Shown in pieces: positions 34,834-44,192 of a stretch of 64,000 bases of DNA (positions within the stretch are counted from its first letter, which is position 1; every line of letters starts with the position of its first letter). Source of the DNA: Patulibacter sp040675535 (lineage in GTDB: Bacteria > Actinomycetota > Thermoleophilia > Solirubrobacterales > Solirubrobacteraceae); the NCBI RefSeq assembly GCF_040675535.1, contig NZ_JBFAPC010000001.1:21172-85171 (forward strand), given 5' to 3'. A program made the translations under genes and the position numbers. The notes beneath the pieces are model-generated. The model saw nothing but the letters and a program-made list of their open reading frames with translations. It did no database searches and had not been told where the DNA came from.

Positions 34834-35946
34834 TCAGGCGCCGGTGCGCTTGAGCTCGAGGTACCGCGAGATCGCCTCGGAGCGGTTGGCCGCGCCGAGC
34901 TTGCGGAGGATCCGCTTGACGTGCGACTTGACCGTCCCGGTCGAGATCACCAGGCGCTCGGCGATCGCGCCGTTGGCGGCCCCGGCGACGATCAGCGCGA
35001 CGACCTCGCGCTCGCGCGGCGTCAGCAGCTCGTCGATCGCCCCGTGGTCCTCCGACGCGCGGGGGAGGAGGTCGTCGTGCTCGACCTCGGAGAGGTCGAA
35101 CTCCGCGTCGACGAGCCGGTCGGCGGCGTCGAGCTCGGCCTCGAACGCCGTCACGAGGGCCTTGCGCTGGCGCTCGAGGCGCTCGAGCAGGGCGCTGCGC
35201 TCGTAGACGTCGCCGAAGGCGCGCGCGAACGTCGCGAGCAGGTCGCGGTCGACGTCGTCGACCGGGCGGTCGGAGGGGTGGTGGTCGCCGCGGAGCAGCC
35301 CCAGCACCCCGGAGGACACCTGGATCGGCACGACGACGTAGGACTCGTCGCCCCCGGGAGCGGCGCCGGCCATCGGGTCGGCGCCCGTCCGCGCCGGCCG
35401 GGCGTCGACGAGGCGCGGCGTGCCGGACTCGAAGACCATCCACTCGGTCAGGCCGTCCTTCCACGGGGACGTCCCGTCGTCCGAGGCGGGGTGGACGCCC
35501 CGGACGCTCCACTCCCCGTGCGAGAAGACGGACAGCGCGACGCGCGAGAGGCCGCACGCCTCGGCGGACTCGGCGCAGACGCGGTCGAGGATCCCGGCCG
35601 TCGAGCGGACCCGGCGCAGGCGGCCGATCGCCTGGCTGATCGCGTCGACCGGCCGGCCGCGGCCGGCCATGCGGGTCGCGCGGATGCTGCGCCGACAGTC
35701 GTGCAGCTCGACGGTCATCGCCGCGAGCCGCGCGCGCCGGCTCGCGCCGGCCGTCGGCAGCTGCTCCATGACGCCGGCCAGCGCCTGGTCGATCATCGCC
35801 AGGCCCGCCTGGAGCCCGTCGGGGGTCACGCGGGAGGGGCGCACGACCACGCCGCAGGTGCGCAGCCGGCCGGCGAGGTCGTTGAGCTGGCGGGCGGTGT
35901 CGGCGGCGTTGCGGGCGCGGACCGCCGCGGGTGCGGCGGTGCTCAC
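34834..35946 (-). CDS. GAF-LuxR transcriptional regulator (pair 2, distal member)
   Basis: A 370-residue protein. The GTG start overlaps the upstream stop (GTGA). A helical N-terminus is followed by a GAF-like domain (LSRVALSVFSHGEWSVRGV; YVVVPIQVSSGVLGLLRGD) and a LuxR HTH (LTPREREVVALIVAGAANGA, HVKRILRKLGAANRSEAI). There is no phosphoacceptor domain. Distal member of the pair divergent from the dehydrogenase/P450 operon. Confidence 0.85.
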   Translation of the reverse strand: MSTAAPAAVRARNAADTARQLNDLAGRLRTCGVVVRPSRVTPDGLQAGLAMIDQALAGVMEQLPTAGASRRARLAAMTVELHDCRRSIRATRMAGRGRPVDAISQAIGRLRRVRSTAGILDRVCAESAEACGLSRVALSVFSHGEWSVRGVHPASDDGTSPWKDGLTEWMVFESGTPRLVDARPARTGADPMAGAAPGGDESYVVVPIQVSSGVLGLLRGDHHPSDRPVDDVDRDLLATFARAFGDVYERSALLERLERQRKALVTAFEAELDAADRLVDAEFDLSEVEHDDLLPRASEDHGAIDELLTPREREVVALIVAGAANGAIAERLVISTGTVKSHVKRILRKLGAANRSEAISRYLELKRTGA

Positions 35947-37109
35947 GCGTGCTGCTCCGTCCGCTGCGAGAGGTGGGCGTAGCGGGCGACCGCCGCGGCG
36001 CGCGTGGGGGCGTGGAGCTTGCGCAGGATGTGCTTGACGTGGGACTTGACCGTGCCCTCGGCGATCACGAGCTGCTCCGCGATGCGGGTGTTCGTGGCGC
36101 CCTCGGCCATCAGGCCCAGGACCTCGCGCTCGCGGGCGGTCAGGACCGACGCGATCCGCGGCATCGCGGAGGACTCGGACGAGATGCGCGAGCGGGCGTC
36201 GGCCTCGGCGGCCTCCGCGGCGGCGAGCACGGCCTCGTCGAGCTCCAGTCGGGAGCGCTCCAGCGTCTCGAGGGTCGACTCGGCCGCGGCGAACGTTCCG
36301 CGGGAGCGCTCGAGCTGGTCCTTGAGCCGGGTGCGCAGGACGGACTGCTCGTAGATCAGGCCGAAGCACGACGCGAACGCCGCGATCCGGTCGCGGTCGA
36401 TGTCGGTGACCGGCTGGTCGCCGTCGCGGCGGTCGGCGTGGAGGAAGCCGATCGCCCGTCCGCGCGAGGTGATGGGCGCGACCACGTACGACGAGGAGTG
36501 CGACGCCCGGACGATCGCCTTGAACGTGCGTCCGTCGTCCAGCGGGGCCGTGACGAGGGCCGCCATCCGGCGCCGGACGAGGTCGGTCTCCAGCAGCGTG
36601 TGGGAGAGCGGGATGCGGGCGGACTCGACGAACGCCCGGAACTCCTCGGCGTGCTCGTCGCTGTTCTGCTCGATGTGCAGCCGCCGCGGCAGCCACATCG
36701 ACCCGATGACGGACGAGATCATGCCGCGCCCGAAGGAGCAGCTGCGGCAGAGCTCGACGGGGGCGCGGTCGATCGCGTCGGGCGCGGGCAGGGCACGCAG
36801 CGCGTCGACGGCGTCCTGGACGCGCTCGAGCTCGCGGAGCCGCCGGCGCACGGCGTGGGCCTCGCGGTCGGCCTGCAGCGCGTCGACGTCGCTCAGCAGC
36901 CGGCAGGCCCGCAGGAGCGCGTCGGCGCCCCACGCGCCGGGGTTCTCGGCGATCCGGGCCTCGAGCTGCTCGCGGGCCAGCGCGAGCGCGACGTCGTCCC
37001 CGCCGGGCGCGCCGGCGACCGGATGGGTCGCGGCCCCCGAGGCGCTGAGGGCGGCCCAGATCTCCCGCTGGATCGCGTCGGCGCGGTCGTCCGTCGTCAT
37101 CGCTCCCAT
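35943..37109 (-). CDS. GAF-LuxR transcriptional regulator (pair 2, proximal member)
   Basis: A 388-residue protein. The start MGAMTTDD is chosen because GGGGGA lies 7 nt upstream; a longer start at 37166 has none. The GAF-like domain shows RRRMAALVTAP, YVVAPITSRGRAIGFLHADR and the acid DIDRDRIAAFAS, all matching the other proximal members. A predicted coiled linker precedes the LuxR HTH (LTAREREVLGLMAEGATNTR, HVKHILRKLHAPTRAAAV). Confidence 0.85.
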   Translation of the reverse strand: MGAMTTDDRADAIQREIWAALSASGAATHPVAGAPGGDDVALALAREQLEARIAENPGAWGADALLRACRLLSDVDALQADREAHAVRRRLRELERVQDAVDALRALPAPDAIDRAPVELCRSCSFGRGMISSVIGSMWLPRRLHIEQNSDEHAEEFRAFVESARIPLSHTLLETDLVRRRMAALVTAPLDDGRTFKAIVRASHSSSYVVAPITSRGRAIGFLHADRRDGDQPVTDIDRDRIAAFASCFGLIYEQSVLRTRLKDQLERSRGTFAAAESTLETLERSRLELDEAVLAAAEAAEADARSRISSESSAMPRIASVLTAREREVLGLMAEGATNTRIAEQLVIAEGTVKSHVKHILRKLHAPTRAAAVARYAHLSQRTEQHA

Positions 37110-37159
37110 GTGCGATCCCCCTGGAGTGTGCGGCGTCTCACAGGGCACACCATACGCGT

Positions 37160-37172
37160 CCCCCATCGGGGG
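37160..37172 (+). promoter_or_regulatory. Palindrome CCCCCATCGGGGG before the pair-2 regulators
   Basis: Near-perfect inverted repeat 51 nt upstream of the proximal regulator start, hence possibly autoregulatory. It shares the CCCC-RTY-GGGG core with other promoter gaps. Confidence 0.45.
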
Positions 37173-37275
37173 AGGGCGACGGTTTTCTGCGAGCCCGGGC
37201 GTCGAGGGGTCGGAGCGGGGTCGGCGCGGGGACCGGCCGAGGGCCCCGGAGCCGCCGGACCGCCGGGCCCCGTGC

Positions 37276-37291
37276 GTGAGCGATCGTTCAC
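37276..37291 (+). promoter_or_regulatory. Operator-like palindrome GTGAGCGATCGTTCAC
   Basis: A 16-bp inverted repeat with one mismatched pair, centred on CGATCG, 69 nt before the dehydrogenase start. The same core, TGAACGATCGTTCA, occurs perfectly at 51304. Shape and size suit a TetR-family dimer; no such regulator gene is in the window. Confidence 0.55.
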
Positions 37292-37359
37292 GTAGTCTCG
37301 CCGGGACGCGGCGGCTCCGGTCGGCCGCCGATCACGACCAGCGAGCGGGGGAGCGGGCG

Positions 37360-38337
37360 ATGCAGGCGGTGCGGTTGCACGGGTACGGCGGGCTGGACGA
37401 GCTGGTGTTCGAGGAGGCGCCGGACCCGGTCGTCCCGGACGGGTGGGTGCTCGTCGAGCTGCGGGCGGCCGCGCTGAACTGGCACGACTGCCTGGTGCGG
37501 CAGGGCCGCTACCCGGCGCCGCTGCCGCTGGTCCCCGGGGCCGACGGCGCGGGGGTGCGCCGCGACACGGGGGAGGAGGTCGTGATCCTGCCGTCCCTCT
37601 GGTGGGGCGACGGGCAGGAGGCGCCGGGCACGCGGTTCGAGATCCTGGGCGACCGCGTCGACGGGACGTACGCGGAGCTCGTCGCCGTGCCGGAGGAGAA
37701 CGTCTTCCCCAAGCCCCGTGCGCTGTCGTGGGCCGAGGCCGCGGCGCTGCCGCTCGCGGGCGTCACGGCGCACCGGGCGCTCTTCGGGCGCGGCGGGCTC
37801 CGGGCCGGCGAGCGGGTGCTGATCCTCGGCGCGGGCGGTGGCGTCGCGACGTTCCTCGTCGCGTTCGCCGACCGGGCCGGGGCGCGCGTCACGGTGACGT
37901 CGTCGTCCCAGGCCGGCATCGACCAGGCGGTCGCGCTGGGCGCCGCGGGCGGCGTGCTCTACACCGACGAGGGCTGGCCGCAGGCGGCCCGCGACGAGGC
38001 CGGAGGCGAGGGCTTCGACCTCGTCGTCGACCCGGTCGGCGCGTGGGCGGACGGGATCGCGACGCTGCGCCCCGGCGGGCGACTGGTGAGCTTCGGGGCC
38101 AACGCCGCGGAGCACGCCGACGTGTCGATCCGGCCGTTCTACTTCGGGCAGTACAGCCTGCTCGGCACCACGATGGGGAGCCCGCGGGACTTCCGCGCGA
38201 TGCTCGGCCTGGTCGACCGGATGCCGGGCTGGCGGCCGGTCGTCGGGACGGAGCTTCCGCTGGATCGCGCGGCCGACGCGCAGGCGCTGCTGGAGGGCGG
38301 CGGGCACCGCGGCAAGGTCGTCCTCACCACCGGATGA
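37360..38337 (+). CDS. Quinone-oxidoreductase-like medium-chain dehydrogenase (zinc-less)
   Basis: A 325-residue MDR enzyme. It has the GroES-like half (LRAAALNWHDCLVRQGRYP, PLVPGADGAGV) then the NADPH-binding half (GLRAGERVLILGAGGGVATF). The usual zinc-ligand set is missing: GHE is replaced by GAD and the structural Cys lobe is absent, as in quinone/enone reductases. It probably reduces an activated C=C or carbonyl with NADPH. An operator-like palindrome lies upstream; the P450 operon follows 200 nt on. Confidence 0.82.
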   Translation: MQAVRLHGYGGLDELVFEEAPDPVVPDGWVLVELRAAALNWHDCLVRQGRYPAPLPLVPGADGAGVRRDTGEEVVILPSLWWGDGQEAPGTRFEILGDRVDGTYAELVAVPEENVFPKPRALSWAEAAALPLAGVTAHRALFGRGGLRAGERVLILGAGGGVATFLVAFADRAGARVTVTSSSQAGIDQAVALGAAGGVLYTDEGWPQAARDEAGGEGFDLVVDPVGAWADGIATLRPGGRLVSFGANAAEHADVSIRPFYFGQYSLLGTTMGSPRDFRAMLGLVDRMPGWRPVVGTELPLDRAADAQALLEGGGHRGKVVLTTG

Positions 38338-38383
38338 GGGCCGGCCGGCCCGTCCGTCGGGGTGCCCCCGCCGGATGGGACTC

Positions 38384-38413
38384 CCCCCACCGGTAGACGA
38401 ACATCCCCCGGTG
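38384..38413 (+). promoter_or_regulatory. GC-rich inverted repeat before the second P450
   Basis: CACCGG (38388) and CCGGTG (38408) are embedded in CCCCCACCGG and ATCCCCCGGTG. They lie about 130 nt before the P450 start and resemble the other C-run sites loosely. Confidence 0.35.
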
Positions 38414-38539
38414 AGGCGCATCCGTCGCCGGGGCCTCCGCCGAGACTACGGCTCCATCACCGGGCCCCCGACCGCCGACGAGACGTGCTCGTCGGCCGGG
38501 GTCCCGGGAACGCCCTCGCAGAAGCAGGAGTCACCCCGG

Positions 38540-39865
38540 ATGAGCACCGTCACCAAGTCCGAGAACGCGATCGTCCCCGACGAGATCGCGAAGCAGATCG
38601 TCCTGCCCGAGGGGCACCGCGACGAGACGAAGCTCTACGCGGCGTACGACTGGCTGCTCGAGAACGCCCCGCTGGCCCAGGCGCACGTCGAGGGCTACGA
38701 CCCGCTCTGGCTCGTCACGAAGCACGCCGACATCCAGGAGGTCGAGAAGCAGCCGCAGATCTTCACCAACGGCGGCGGCGAGAACAAGGGTGCGCACAAC
38801 CCGATCGTCGTCAACCAGGCGGGCGAGGAGTTCACCAAGCAGCTCACGGGCGGCAGCTTCCGGGTGCTCGAGACGCTCACCTACCTCGACCCGCCGGAGC
38901 ACACCTCTGTCAAGAACATCGCGCTGGACTGGTTCCGCCCCGCGAACCTCAAGCAGTGGGAGGACCGTGTCCGCGAGCTCGCGAAGGAGTCGGTCGCCGA
39001 CCTCCGGGAGAAGGCCGCCGCGGGTGAGCTGGACCTCATCAAGGACTGGGCGATCTTCTACCCGCTGCACGTGATCATGACGCTCTGCGGCGTCCCCGAG
39101 GAGGACGAGCCGCGGATGATGGCGTTGACGCAGGACTTCTTCGGGACGGCGGACCCGGACCAGAAGCGCGACGACGTCGAGCTCTCCCCGGACGCCGCCG
39201 CGAAGCAGTGGGTCGCGACGATCCAGGACTTCTACGCGTACTTCGACGCGATCGTCGAGGACCGGCGCGCGAATCCGACCGACGACCTCGCGACGATCGT
39301 CTCGGTCGCGCGGGGCGAGGACGGTGAGTACCTGCCCAAGGAGGTCGCCTACGGCTACCTGGTCGCGATCGCGACGGCCGGGCACGACACGACGTCGGCC
39401 ACGCTCACCACGGGGATCCAGGCGCTGCTCGAGCACCCGGAGCAGCTCAAGGCGCTCCAGGAGGACCCGTCCGGGATCCCGAACTTCGTCAACGAGGCGA
39501 TCCGCTGGACGTCCCCGGTCAAGCAGTTCACCCGCCAGGCGCTCGAGGACTACGAGCTGCGCGGGCAGAAGATCAAGAAGGGCGACCGCCTCCTGACGCT
39601 CTACCAGGCCGCCAACCGCGACCCGGAGGTGTTCGAGGACTACGAGACCTTCGACTCCACCCGTCGCCCGAACAAGCACATCGCGTTCGGCTACGGCCCG
39701 CACATGTGCATCGGGCAGCACGTCGCGAAGCTCGAGCTGCGGGTCATGTTCGAGGAGCTCCTCCCGCACATCGTGAGCGGCGAGGTCACCGGCGAGCGCA
39801 AGGTCGTGCAGACGAACTTCGTCGGCGGCGTGAAGAACCTGCCGGTCAAGCTGGAGCTGAAGTGA
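38540..39865 (+). CDS. Cytochrome P450 with dedicated redox partners
   Basis: A 441-residue P450. The heme loop is FGYGPHMCIG, ExxR is in NEAIRW and the I-helix is ATAGHDTTSA. The ATG has CAGGAG about 10 nt upstream. The stop overlaps the ferredoxin reductase start as GTGA and a [2Fe-2S] ferredoxin follows, giving a complete class I three-component hydroxylase. Substrate unknown; context of acyl-CoA and Mce genes points to a hydrophobic compound such as a terpenoid or sterol (inference). Confidence 0.92.
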   Translation: MSTVTKSENAIVPDEIAKQIVLPEGHRDETKLYAAYDWLLENAPLAQAHVEGYDPLWLVTKHADIQEVEKQPQIFTNGGGENKGAHNPIVVNQAGEEFTKQLTGGSFRVLETLTYLDPPEHTSVKNIALDWFRPANLKQWEDRVRELAKESVADLREKAAAGELDLIKDWAIFYPLHVIMTLCGVPEEDEPRMMALTQDFFGTADPDQKRDDVELSPDAAAKQWVATIQDFYAYFDAIVEDRRANPTDDLATIVSVARGEDGEYLPKEVAYGYLVAIATAGHDTTSATLTTGIQALLEHPEQLKALQEDPSGIPNFVNEAIRWTSPVKQFTRQALEDYELRGQKIKKGDRLLTLYQAANRDPEVFEDYETFDSTRRPNKHIAFGYGPHMCIGQHVAKLELRVMFEELLPHIVSGEVTGERKVVQTNFVGGVKNLPVKLELK

Positions 39866-41121
39866 CGGCGGAGCACACCGACCCCGGGGCCGTGGTCGTC
39901 GTCGGGGGCGGCCACGGGGGCGGGACGCTCGTCGGGCTGCTCCGGCAGCTCGGTCACGCCGCCCCCGTGACCCTCGTCGGCCACGAGGCCGACGCCCCGT
40001 ACCACCGGCCGCCGCTGTCGAAGAAGTTCCACGGCGACGAGCTCGAGCAGCCGCTGAAGCCGGCGCCGTTCTACGCGGAGCAGGACATCGCGCTGCGGCT
40101 CGGCGCGGAGGTCGTGGCGATCGACCGCGACGCGCGCACCGTCCGCCTGGACGACGGGAGCGAGCTGGCCTACGGGACCCTCGTCCTCGCGACCGGCGCG
40201 GCCCCGCGCCGGCTCGAGGTGCCCGGCGCGGACCTCGCGGGCGTCCTCAGCCTGCGGACGCTCGACGACGCGCGGGCGCTGCGCGACGGCCTGCGGCCCG
40301 GCCGCCGGCTCGTGATCGTCGGCGGCGGCTACGTCGGCCTGGAGGTCGCGGCCGTCGCCCGCTCCCAGGGGCTCGAGGTGACCGTGCTGGAGCGCGAGGA
40401 CCGCGTGCTGGCCCGCGTCGCCAGCCCGGAGCTCTCCTCGATCCTCGGCGCCCACCACGAGCGCCACGGCACGGTCGTGGAGACCGGCGCGGACGTGGCG
40501 TCGTTCGCCGGCGACGAGCACGGCGCGGTCCGCGCCGTGGTGCTCGCCGACGGCCGAGAGGTCCCGTGCGACGTCGCGCTCGTCGGCGTCGGGGCGGTCC
40601 CCCGCGACGACCTCGCCCGCGCGGCCGGCCTGGCCTGCGAGGGCGGGATCCTCGTCGACGCGGAGACCCGCACGGCGGACCCGGCGATCCTCGCGATCGG
40701 CGACGTGACCCGCCGGCCGCTGGGCGGGGCGGGGGAGCTCGTCCGGATGGAGAGCATCCCGAGCGCGACGGAGCAGGCGAAGCAGGCCGCCCACGTCATC
40801 GTCGGGCGGGACGTCCCCGCGGCCGACGTGCCGTGGTTCTGGTCCGACCAGTTCGACCTGAAGCTGAAGATCGCGGGCCTCCTCCGCGGCGACCGTCCGG
40901 CCGTCGTGCGCGGCGACCCGGCGTCGGGGCGGTTCACGCTCTTCCATCTCGACGGGGACGTCGTCCGCGCGGTCGAGTCCGCCAACGCCCCCGCCGAGTT
41001 CATGGCCGGCAAGAAGCTGATCCAGCGCGGCGACCGCGTCGACGTCGCGCGGCTCGCCGACGTCGACGTGAAGCTCAAGGACGTCGTGCTGTCCGTCCCC
41101 GAGCCGGCCGCGTCCGCGTGA
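39862..41121 (+). CDS. NAD(P)H-ferredoxin reductase, FAD-dependent
   Basis: A 419-residue reductase of the rubredoxin/putidaredoxin reductase type. The GTG start is translationally coupled to the P450. The FAD motif is VVVVGGGHGGGTLVGLLRQL, the PPLSKKF segment is typical of the family, the NAD(P)H motif is VIVGGGYVGLEVAAVAR, and the FAD end motif is DPAILAIGDVT. It passes electrons to the ferredoxin at 41198. Confidence 0.92.
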   Translation: MTAEHTDPGAVVVVGGGHGGGTLVGLLRQLGHAAPVTLVGHEADAPYHRPPLSKKFHGDELEQPLKPAPFYAEQDIALRLGAEVVAIDRDARTVRLDDGSELAYGTLVLATGAAPRRLEVPGADLAGVLSLRTLDDARALRDGLRPGRRLVIVGGGYVGLEVAAVARSQGLEVTVLEREDRVLARVASPELSSILGAHHERHGTVVETGADVASFAGDEHGAVRAVVLADGREVPCDVALVGVGAVPRDDLARAAGLACEGGILVDAETRTADPAILAIGDVTRRPLGGAGELVRMESIPSATEQAKQAAHVIVGRDVPAADVPWFWSDQFDLKLKIAGLLRGDRPAVVRGDPASGRFTLFHLDGDVVRAVESANAPAEFMAGKKLIQRGDRVDVARLADVDVKLKDVVLSVPEPAASA

Positions 41122-41197
41122 GGCGTCCGCTCCCCGCCGCCGGCGCCCGCCGCGGCGTCCCCGCCGTTCCCACCGTCCCCGCAGAGGAGTCCGCCCC

Positions 41198-41521
41198 GTG
41201 CCGATGATCACCTACGTCCAGGCCGGCGACGGCTCGGAGGCGACCGTCGAGGTCAAGGACGGCCTGAGCGTGATGGACGGCTCCATCGCGAACAACCTGC
41301 CCGGGATCGTCGCGGAGTGCGGCGGCTCGTGCTCGTGCGCCACCTGCCACGTCTACGTCGACGAGGCGTTCCGCGAGCTCTTCGGCGCGGCGTCGGAGGA
41401 GGAGTGGGAGCTGCTCGAGTTCCTCGACGAGGTGCAGCCGAACTCGCGCCTCTCGTGCCAGCTCGTCGTCACCGCGGCGGCCGACGGCCTGCGGGTCGTC
41501 GTCCCCGAGAACCAGGGCTGA
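41198..41521 (+). CDS. [2Fe-2S] ferredoxin (adrenodoxin/putidaredoxin type)
   Basis: A 107-residue protein. Cluster cysteines are in the C-x5-C-x2-C arrangement (CGGSCSCATC) with the fourth in RLSCQL. The GTG start follows AGGAG. It carries electrons from the reductase to the P450. Confidence 0.93.
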   Translation: MPMITYVQAGDGSEATVEVKDGLSVMDGSIANNLPGIVAECGGSCSCATCHVYVDEAFRELFGAASEEEWELLEFLDEVQPNSRLSCQLVVTAAADGLRVVVPENQG

Positions 41522-41525
41522 ACCG

Positions 41526-41978
41526 GTGTTGACGATGCGCGTGGACCTCGTCCCGCGCATCGACTCGGCGACCCTGATGGCGGTCGGGCCGCGGGCGTTC
41601 GGCGCCCGCGCGATCCTCGGGGTGTCCGGGGGCCGCGTCGACGGCGACGGCGTGCACGGCACGATCCGACCACGCTCCCCGGGGTTCCTGGTCGCCGACG
41701 CCGACGGCCTCGCGCGCGTGGACCTGCACGGCACGCTGCTGACCGACGACGGCGTGCGGATCGCGGCGAGCTGCGCCGGGATCCTGGAGCTCAACGCCGC
41801 CGTCGAGCACGCGCTGGCGACGCGGACGATGACCGGCTTCGGGGACCAGCGGCTGCGGGTGTCGCCGCGCTTCCGCACCGACGACGCCCGCTACCGCTGG
41901 CTCGAGCGGGAGGTCTACGTGGCGGACGGCCACGTCGTCCCCGGCGCGCTCGAGTGCCGAGCGCACCGGGTCCGCTGA
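41526..41978 (+). CDS. DUF3237 family protein
   Basis: A 150-residue protein starting 4 nt after the ferredoxin stop. Segments VDLHGTLLTDDGVRI, RVSPRFRTDDARYRWLEREVYV match the DUF3237 (UPF0311) fold, a small beta-barrel of unknown activity often found beside oxidative catabolism genes. It is the end of the P450 operon. Confidence 0.8.
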   Translation: MLTMRVDLVPRIDSATLMAVGPRAFGARAILGVSGGRVDGDGVHGTIRPRSPGFLVADADGLARVDLHGTLLTDDGVRIAASCAGILELNAAVEHALATRTMTGFGDQRLRVSPRFRTDDARYRWLEREVYVADGHVVPGALECRAHRVR

Positions 41979-42088
41979 CGGTCGGCGTAGCCGCCCCGGT
42001 GCGCGCCCTCGCCGGGGGCCCCTCGGAGCCACGACGGCGGCGCGGACCGTGACGCCCCGAGGACGGTTCTGCGCGCAGCGGCACGGGG

Positions 42089-43177
42089 TCAGCGGTCGTT
42101 CGCCTCGTAGTGCATCGCGATGGCCTCGAGGCGGTTGGTGGCCCCCAGCCGGCGAAGGATCTGCGCGAGGTGCCGCTTGGCCGAGTCCTCGTGGATCGCG
42201 CAGCGACGGGCGACCTCCGCGTTCGTGGCTCCCGCGGCGATCAGCTCCATGATCTCCGCCTGCCGGTCGGTGAGGCGAGCCATCCGTGCCCGGGCCGCGG
42301 CGGTCCGGGCACGCTCGCGGACGTCCTTGGTCGTTCCGTCGCCGGCTCCGGCGTGCAGATCGGCGATCGGCTCGTCGAGGCCGGCGGCCGCGTCCTGCAC
42401 CGTCGAGCACACCGACCGGAGCAGGTCCCGCTGCTCGGCGAGCCGCTCGCGCAGCACCGCTTGCGCGTAGATCCTCCCGAACCCGTCGGCGAACTGGGTG
42501 AGGACGTCCCGATCGATCTGGACCGACGCGTCGCGCTCGGGGTGGAGCACCGCCACGATGGACCCGAGGTCCGCGCCGTGCCCGCGCACGCGGGCGATGA
42601 CCTCCCGGCGGGACGGGAGCCCCGCCGCCCCCGGCGGGCGCGACGGCGCACCGGCCCGGCGCCCGGCGCGCCCCTGTCGCGCAGCCGGAGCGTCGTGGCT
42701 GGCGAGCGTGACGGGATCGTCGCCGTCGCAGGCCACCAGGGACACGTGGCGGTAGCCGAGGCGTCGTGCCACCACTGCGCAGACGGCGTCGACGAGGGCT
42801 GTCGACGACGAGGTCTCGCGCAGCTCGGCGAGGGCAGCGGTGCACGCGGCGAGCATGCGCTCCTGACGTCGCAGGTCGGCGTCGGCGATCGCGTACCCGA
42901 GATCGACCAGCTCGGCGATCACCGGGCCGAGCGCGATCTCGGGACCCGCGTCCGCGCCGTCGGTCTGCCGGAGCCGCTCGGCGCAGGTCCCCAGGAGCTC
43001 CGACACTCGCTCCGCCGGGCCCGGAGTGCCGGGGGCGGTGACGGCGAGCGGACCGGGCGGACCGCCGATCAGGTCCGCGAGTGCCTGCTCCGCGAGGTCG
43101 ATCCGGCGCAGCAGATCGCGGGGCGCCGCTCCGTCGCGCGGTGCGGGCGACTCGGCTCCGTACCGGTCAGGACGCAT
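42089..43177 (-). CDS. GAF-LuxR transcriptional regulator (pair 3, distal member)
   Basis: A 362-residue protein that overlaps the upstream regulator by 11 nt. The GAF-like domain is weaker than in the other members and contains an Arg/Pro/Gly-rich insertion (about 42620-42700), with ADLGSIVAVLHPE at the binding-strand position. The LuxR HTH is LTDRQAEIMELIAAGATNAE then HLAQILRRLGATNRLEAI. It may be diverging. Confidence 0.8.
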   Translation of the reverse strand: MRPDRYGAESPAPRDGAAPRDLLRRIDLAEQALADLIGGPPGPLAVTAPGTPGPAERVSELLGTCAERLRQTDGADAGPEIALGPVIAELVDLGYAIADADLRRQERMLAACTAALAELRETSSSTALVDAVCAVVARRLGYRHVSLVACDGDDPVTLASHDAPAARQGRAGRRAGAPSRPPGAAGLPSRREVIARVRGHGADLGSIVAVLHPERDASVQIDRDVLTQFADGFGRIYAQAVLRERLAEQRDLLRSVCSTVQDAAAGLDEPIADLHAGAGDGTTKDVRERARTAAARARMARLTDRQAEIMELIAAGATNAEVARRCAIHEDSAKRHLAQILRRLGATNRLEAIAMHYEANDR

Positions 43178-44192
43178 CTCGGCCGCCGACGCGTCCCGCC
43201 GCGGACAGGAGGTAGTACCGGGAGACCGCGGCGGACCGCGTCGTCGTTCCGAGCTTGCGCATGATGCGCTTCACGTGCGACTTGACGGTGCCCTCCGCGA
43301 TCACGAGGCGTTCGGCGATCTCGCCGTTCGTCGCCCCCGTCGCGATCCAGGTCAGCACCTCCACCTCGCGCGCCGACAGCGGCGATCCCGGTGTCGCGAC
43401 CGCGACCGGTGCCGGCCCGGCCGTCGTACGGTGGAGGCGGTCGGGGGCGCGGAACCGCCCAACACCCGGCGTGCCACCGGCCGCCGAGGCGTGCCGGAAC
43501 GCCTCGCGGGCGAGCTCGTGCTGCGTGCGCAGGCGCAACGACAGGACGAGGCGCTCGAACTCCAGGCTCAGGGCGTCGGCGAAGGCCCGGACGTTCTCCC
43601 GGTCGTTCGCGGTGAGCTCGCGGCCGGAGCCGAACGCGTCCGCGTGGACGAAGCCGATCACCCCGGTGCTGGTCACCAGGGGTGCGGCGACGAAGCCGTC
43701 GGATCGGGCGACCGTCACCAGCGGCCGGAAGATGCGCTCGTCGGCGCGGGGATCGGCGATCAGCGCGGGCTCGCGACGCCGGAACAGGCCGAGCTCGAGC
43801 GTCTGGCCTCGGAGGGGGATCTCGGATCCGGTGACGAGTCGGTCGAAGGCCGCGTTCGCGATGTGGCCTTCGCTGGTCCGGGCGTACATCACGTGCGGGG
43901 CCCACCGCGATCCCCGGACGTCGGAGATCATCACGCGCTCGAACCCGCAGGCGTCGCAGAGCGCGGGCGCCGCCGCCCGGATCATCGCTCCGGGAGTGGA
44001 GGCCTCGGAGAGGACGTCCACCGCATCCCGGATGCGTCGGAGCGCCGTCGTCCTCCGCGACAGCGCTCGCGCCCGCGACGCCGGCTCGAGCCGGCGGATC
44101 GCGGCGGCGATCGCGTCGTACGTCGTCGCCGTCGTCCGCGACGGCTCGCGGGCGAGGACGCCGCGCGGCACAGGGTCGTCGTGCTCGCGCAT
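43167..44192 (-). CDS. GAF-LuxR transcriptional regulator (pair 3, proximal member)
   Basis: A 341-residue protein. GAF-like domain: FERVMISDVRGSRWAPHVM, RRREPALIADP, FVAAPLVTSTGVIGFVHAD, all matching proximal members of other pairs. LuxR HTH: LSAREVEVLTWIATGATNGE, HVKRIMRKLGTTTRSAAV. The ribosome site before MREHDD is weak, so the start is uncertain. It follows the FAD oxidoreductase by 50 nt and could be in that transcript. Confidence 0.82.
   Translation of the reverse strand: MREHDDPVPRGVLAREPSRTTATTYDAIAAAIRRLEPASRARALSRRTTALRRIRDAVDVLSEASTPGAMIRAAAPALCDACGFERVMISDVRGSRWAPHVMYARTSEGHIANAAFDRLVTGSEIPLRGQTLELGLFRRREPALIADPRADERIFRPLVTVARSDGFVAAPLVTSTGVIGFVHADAFGSGRELTANDRENVRAFADALSLEFERLVLSLRLRTQHELAREAFRHASAAGGTPGVGRFRAPDRLHRTTAGPAPVAVATPGSPLSAREVEVLTWIATGATNGEIAERLVIAEGTVKSHVKRIMRKLGTTTRSAAVSRYYLLSAAGRVGGRDAS

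Noticed and set aside
32797..35982. Plus-strand open frame over 1000 codons
   Set aside because: Lies opposite the acyl-CoA synthetase and a LuxR gene; composition is that of an antisense frame.
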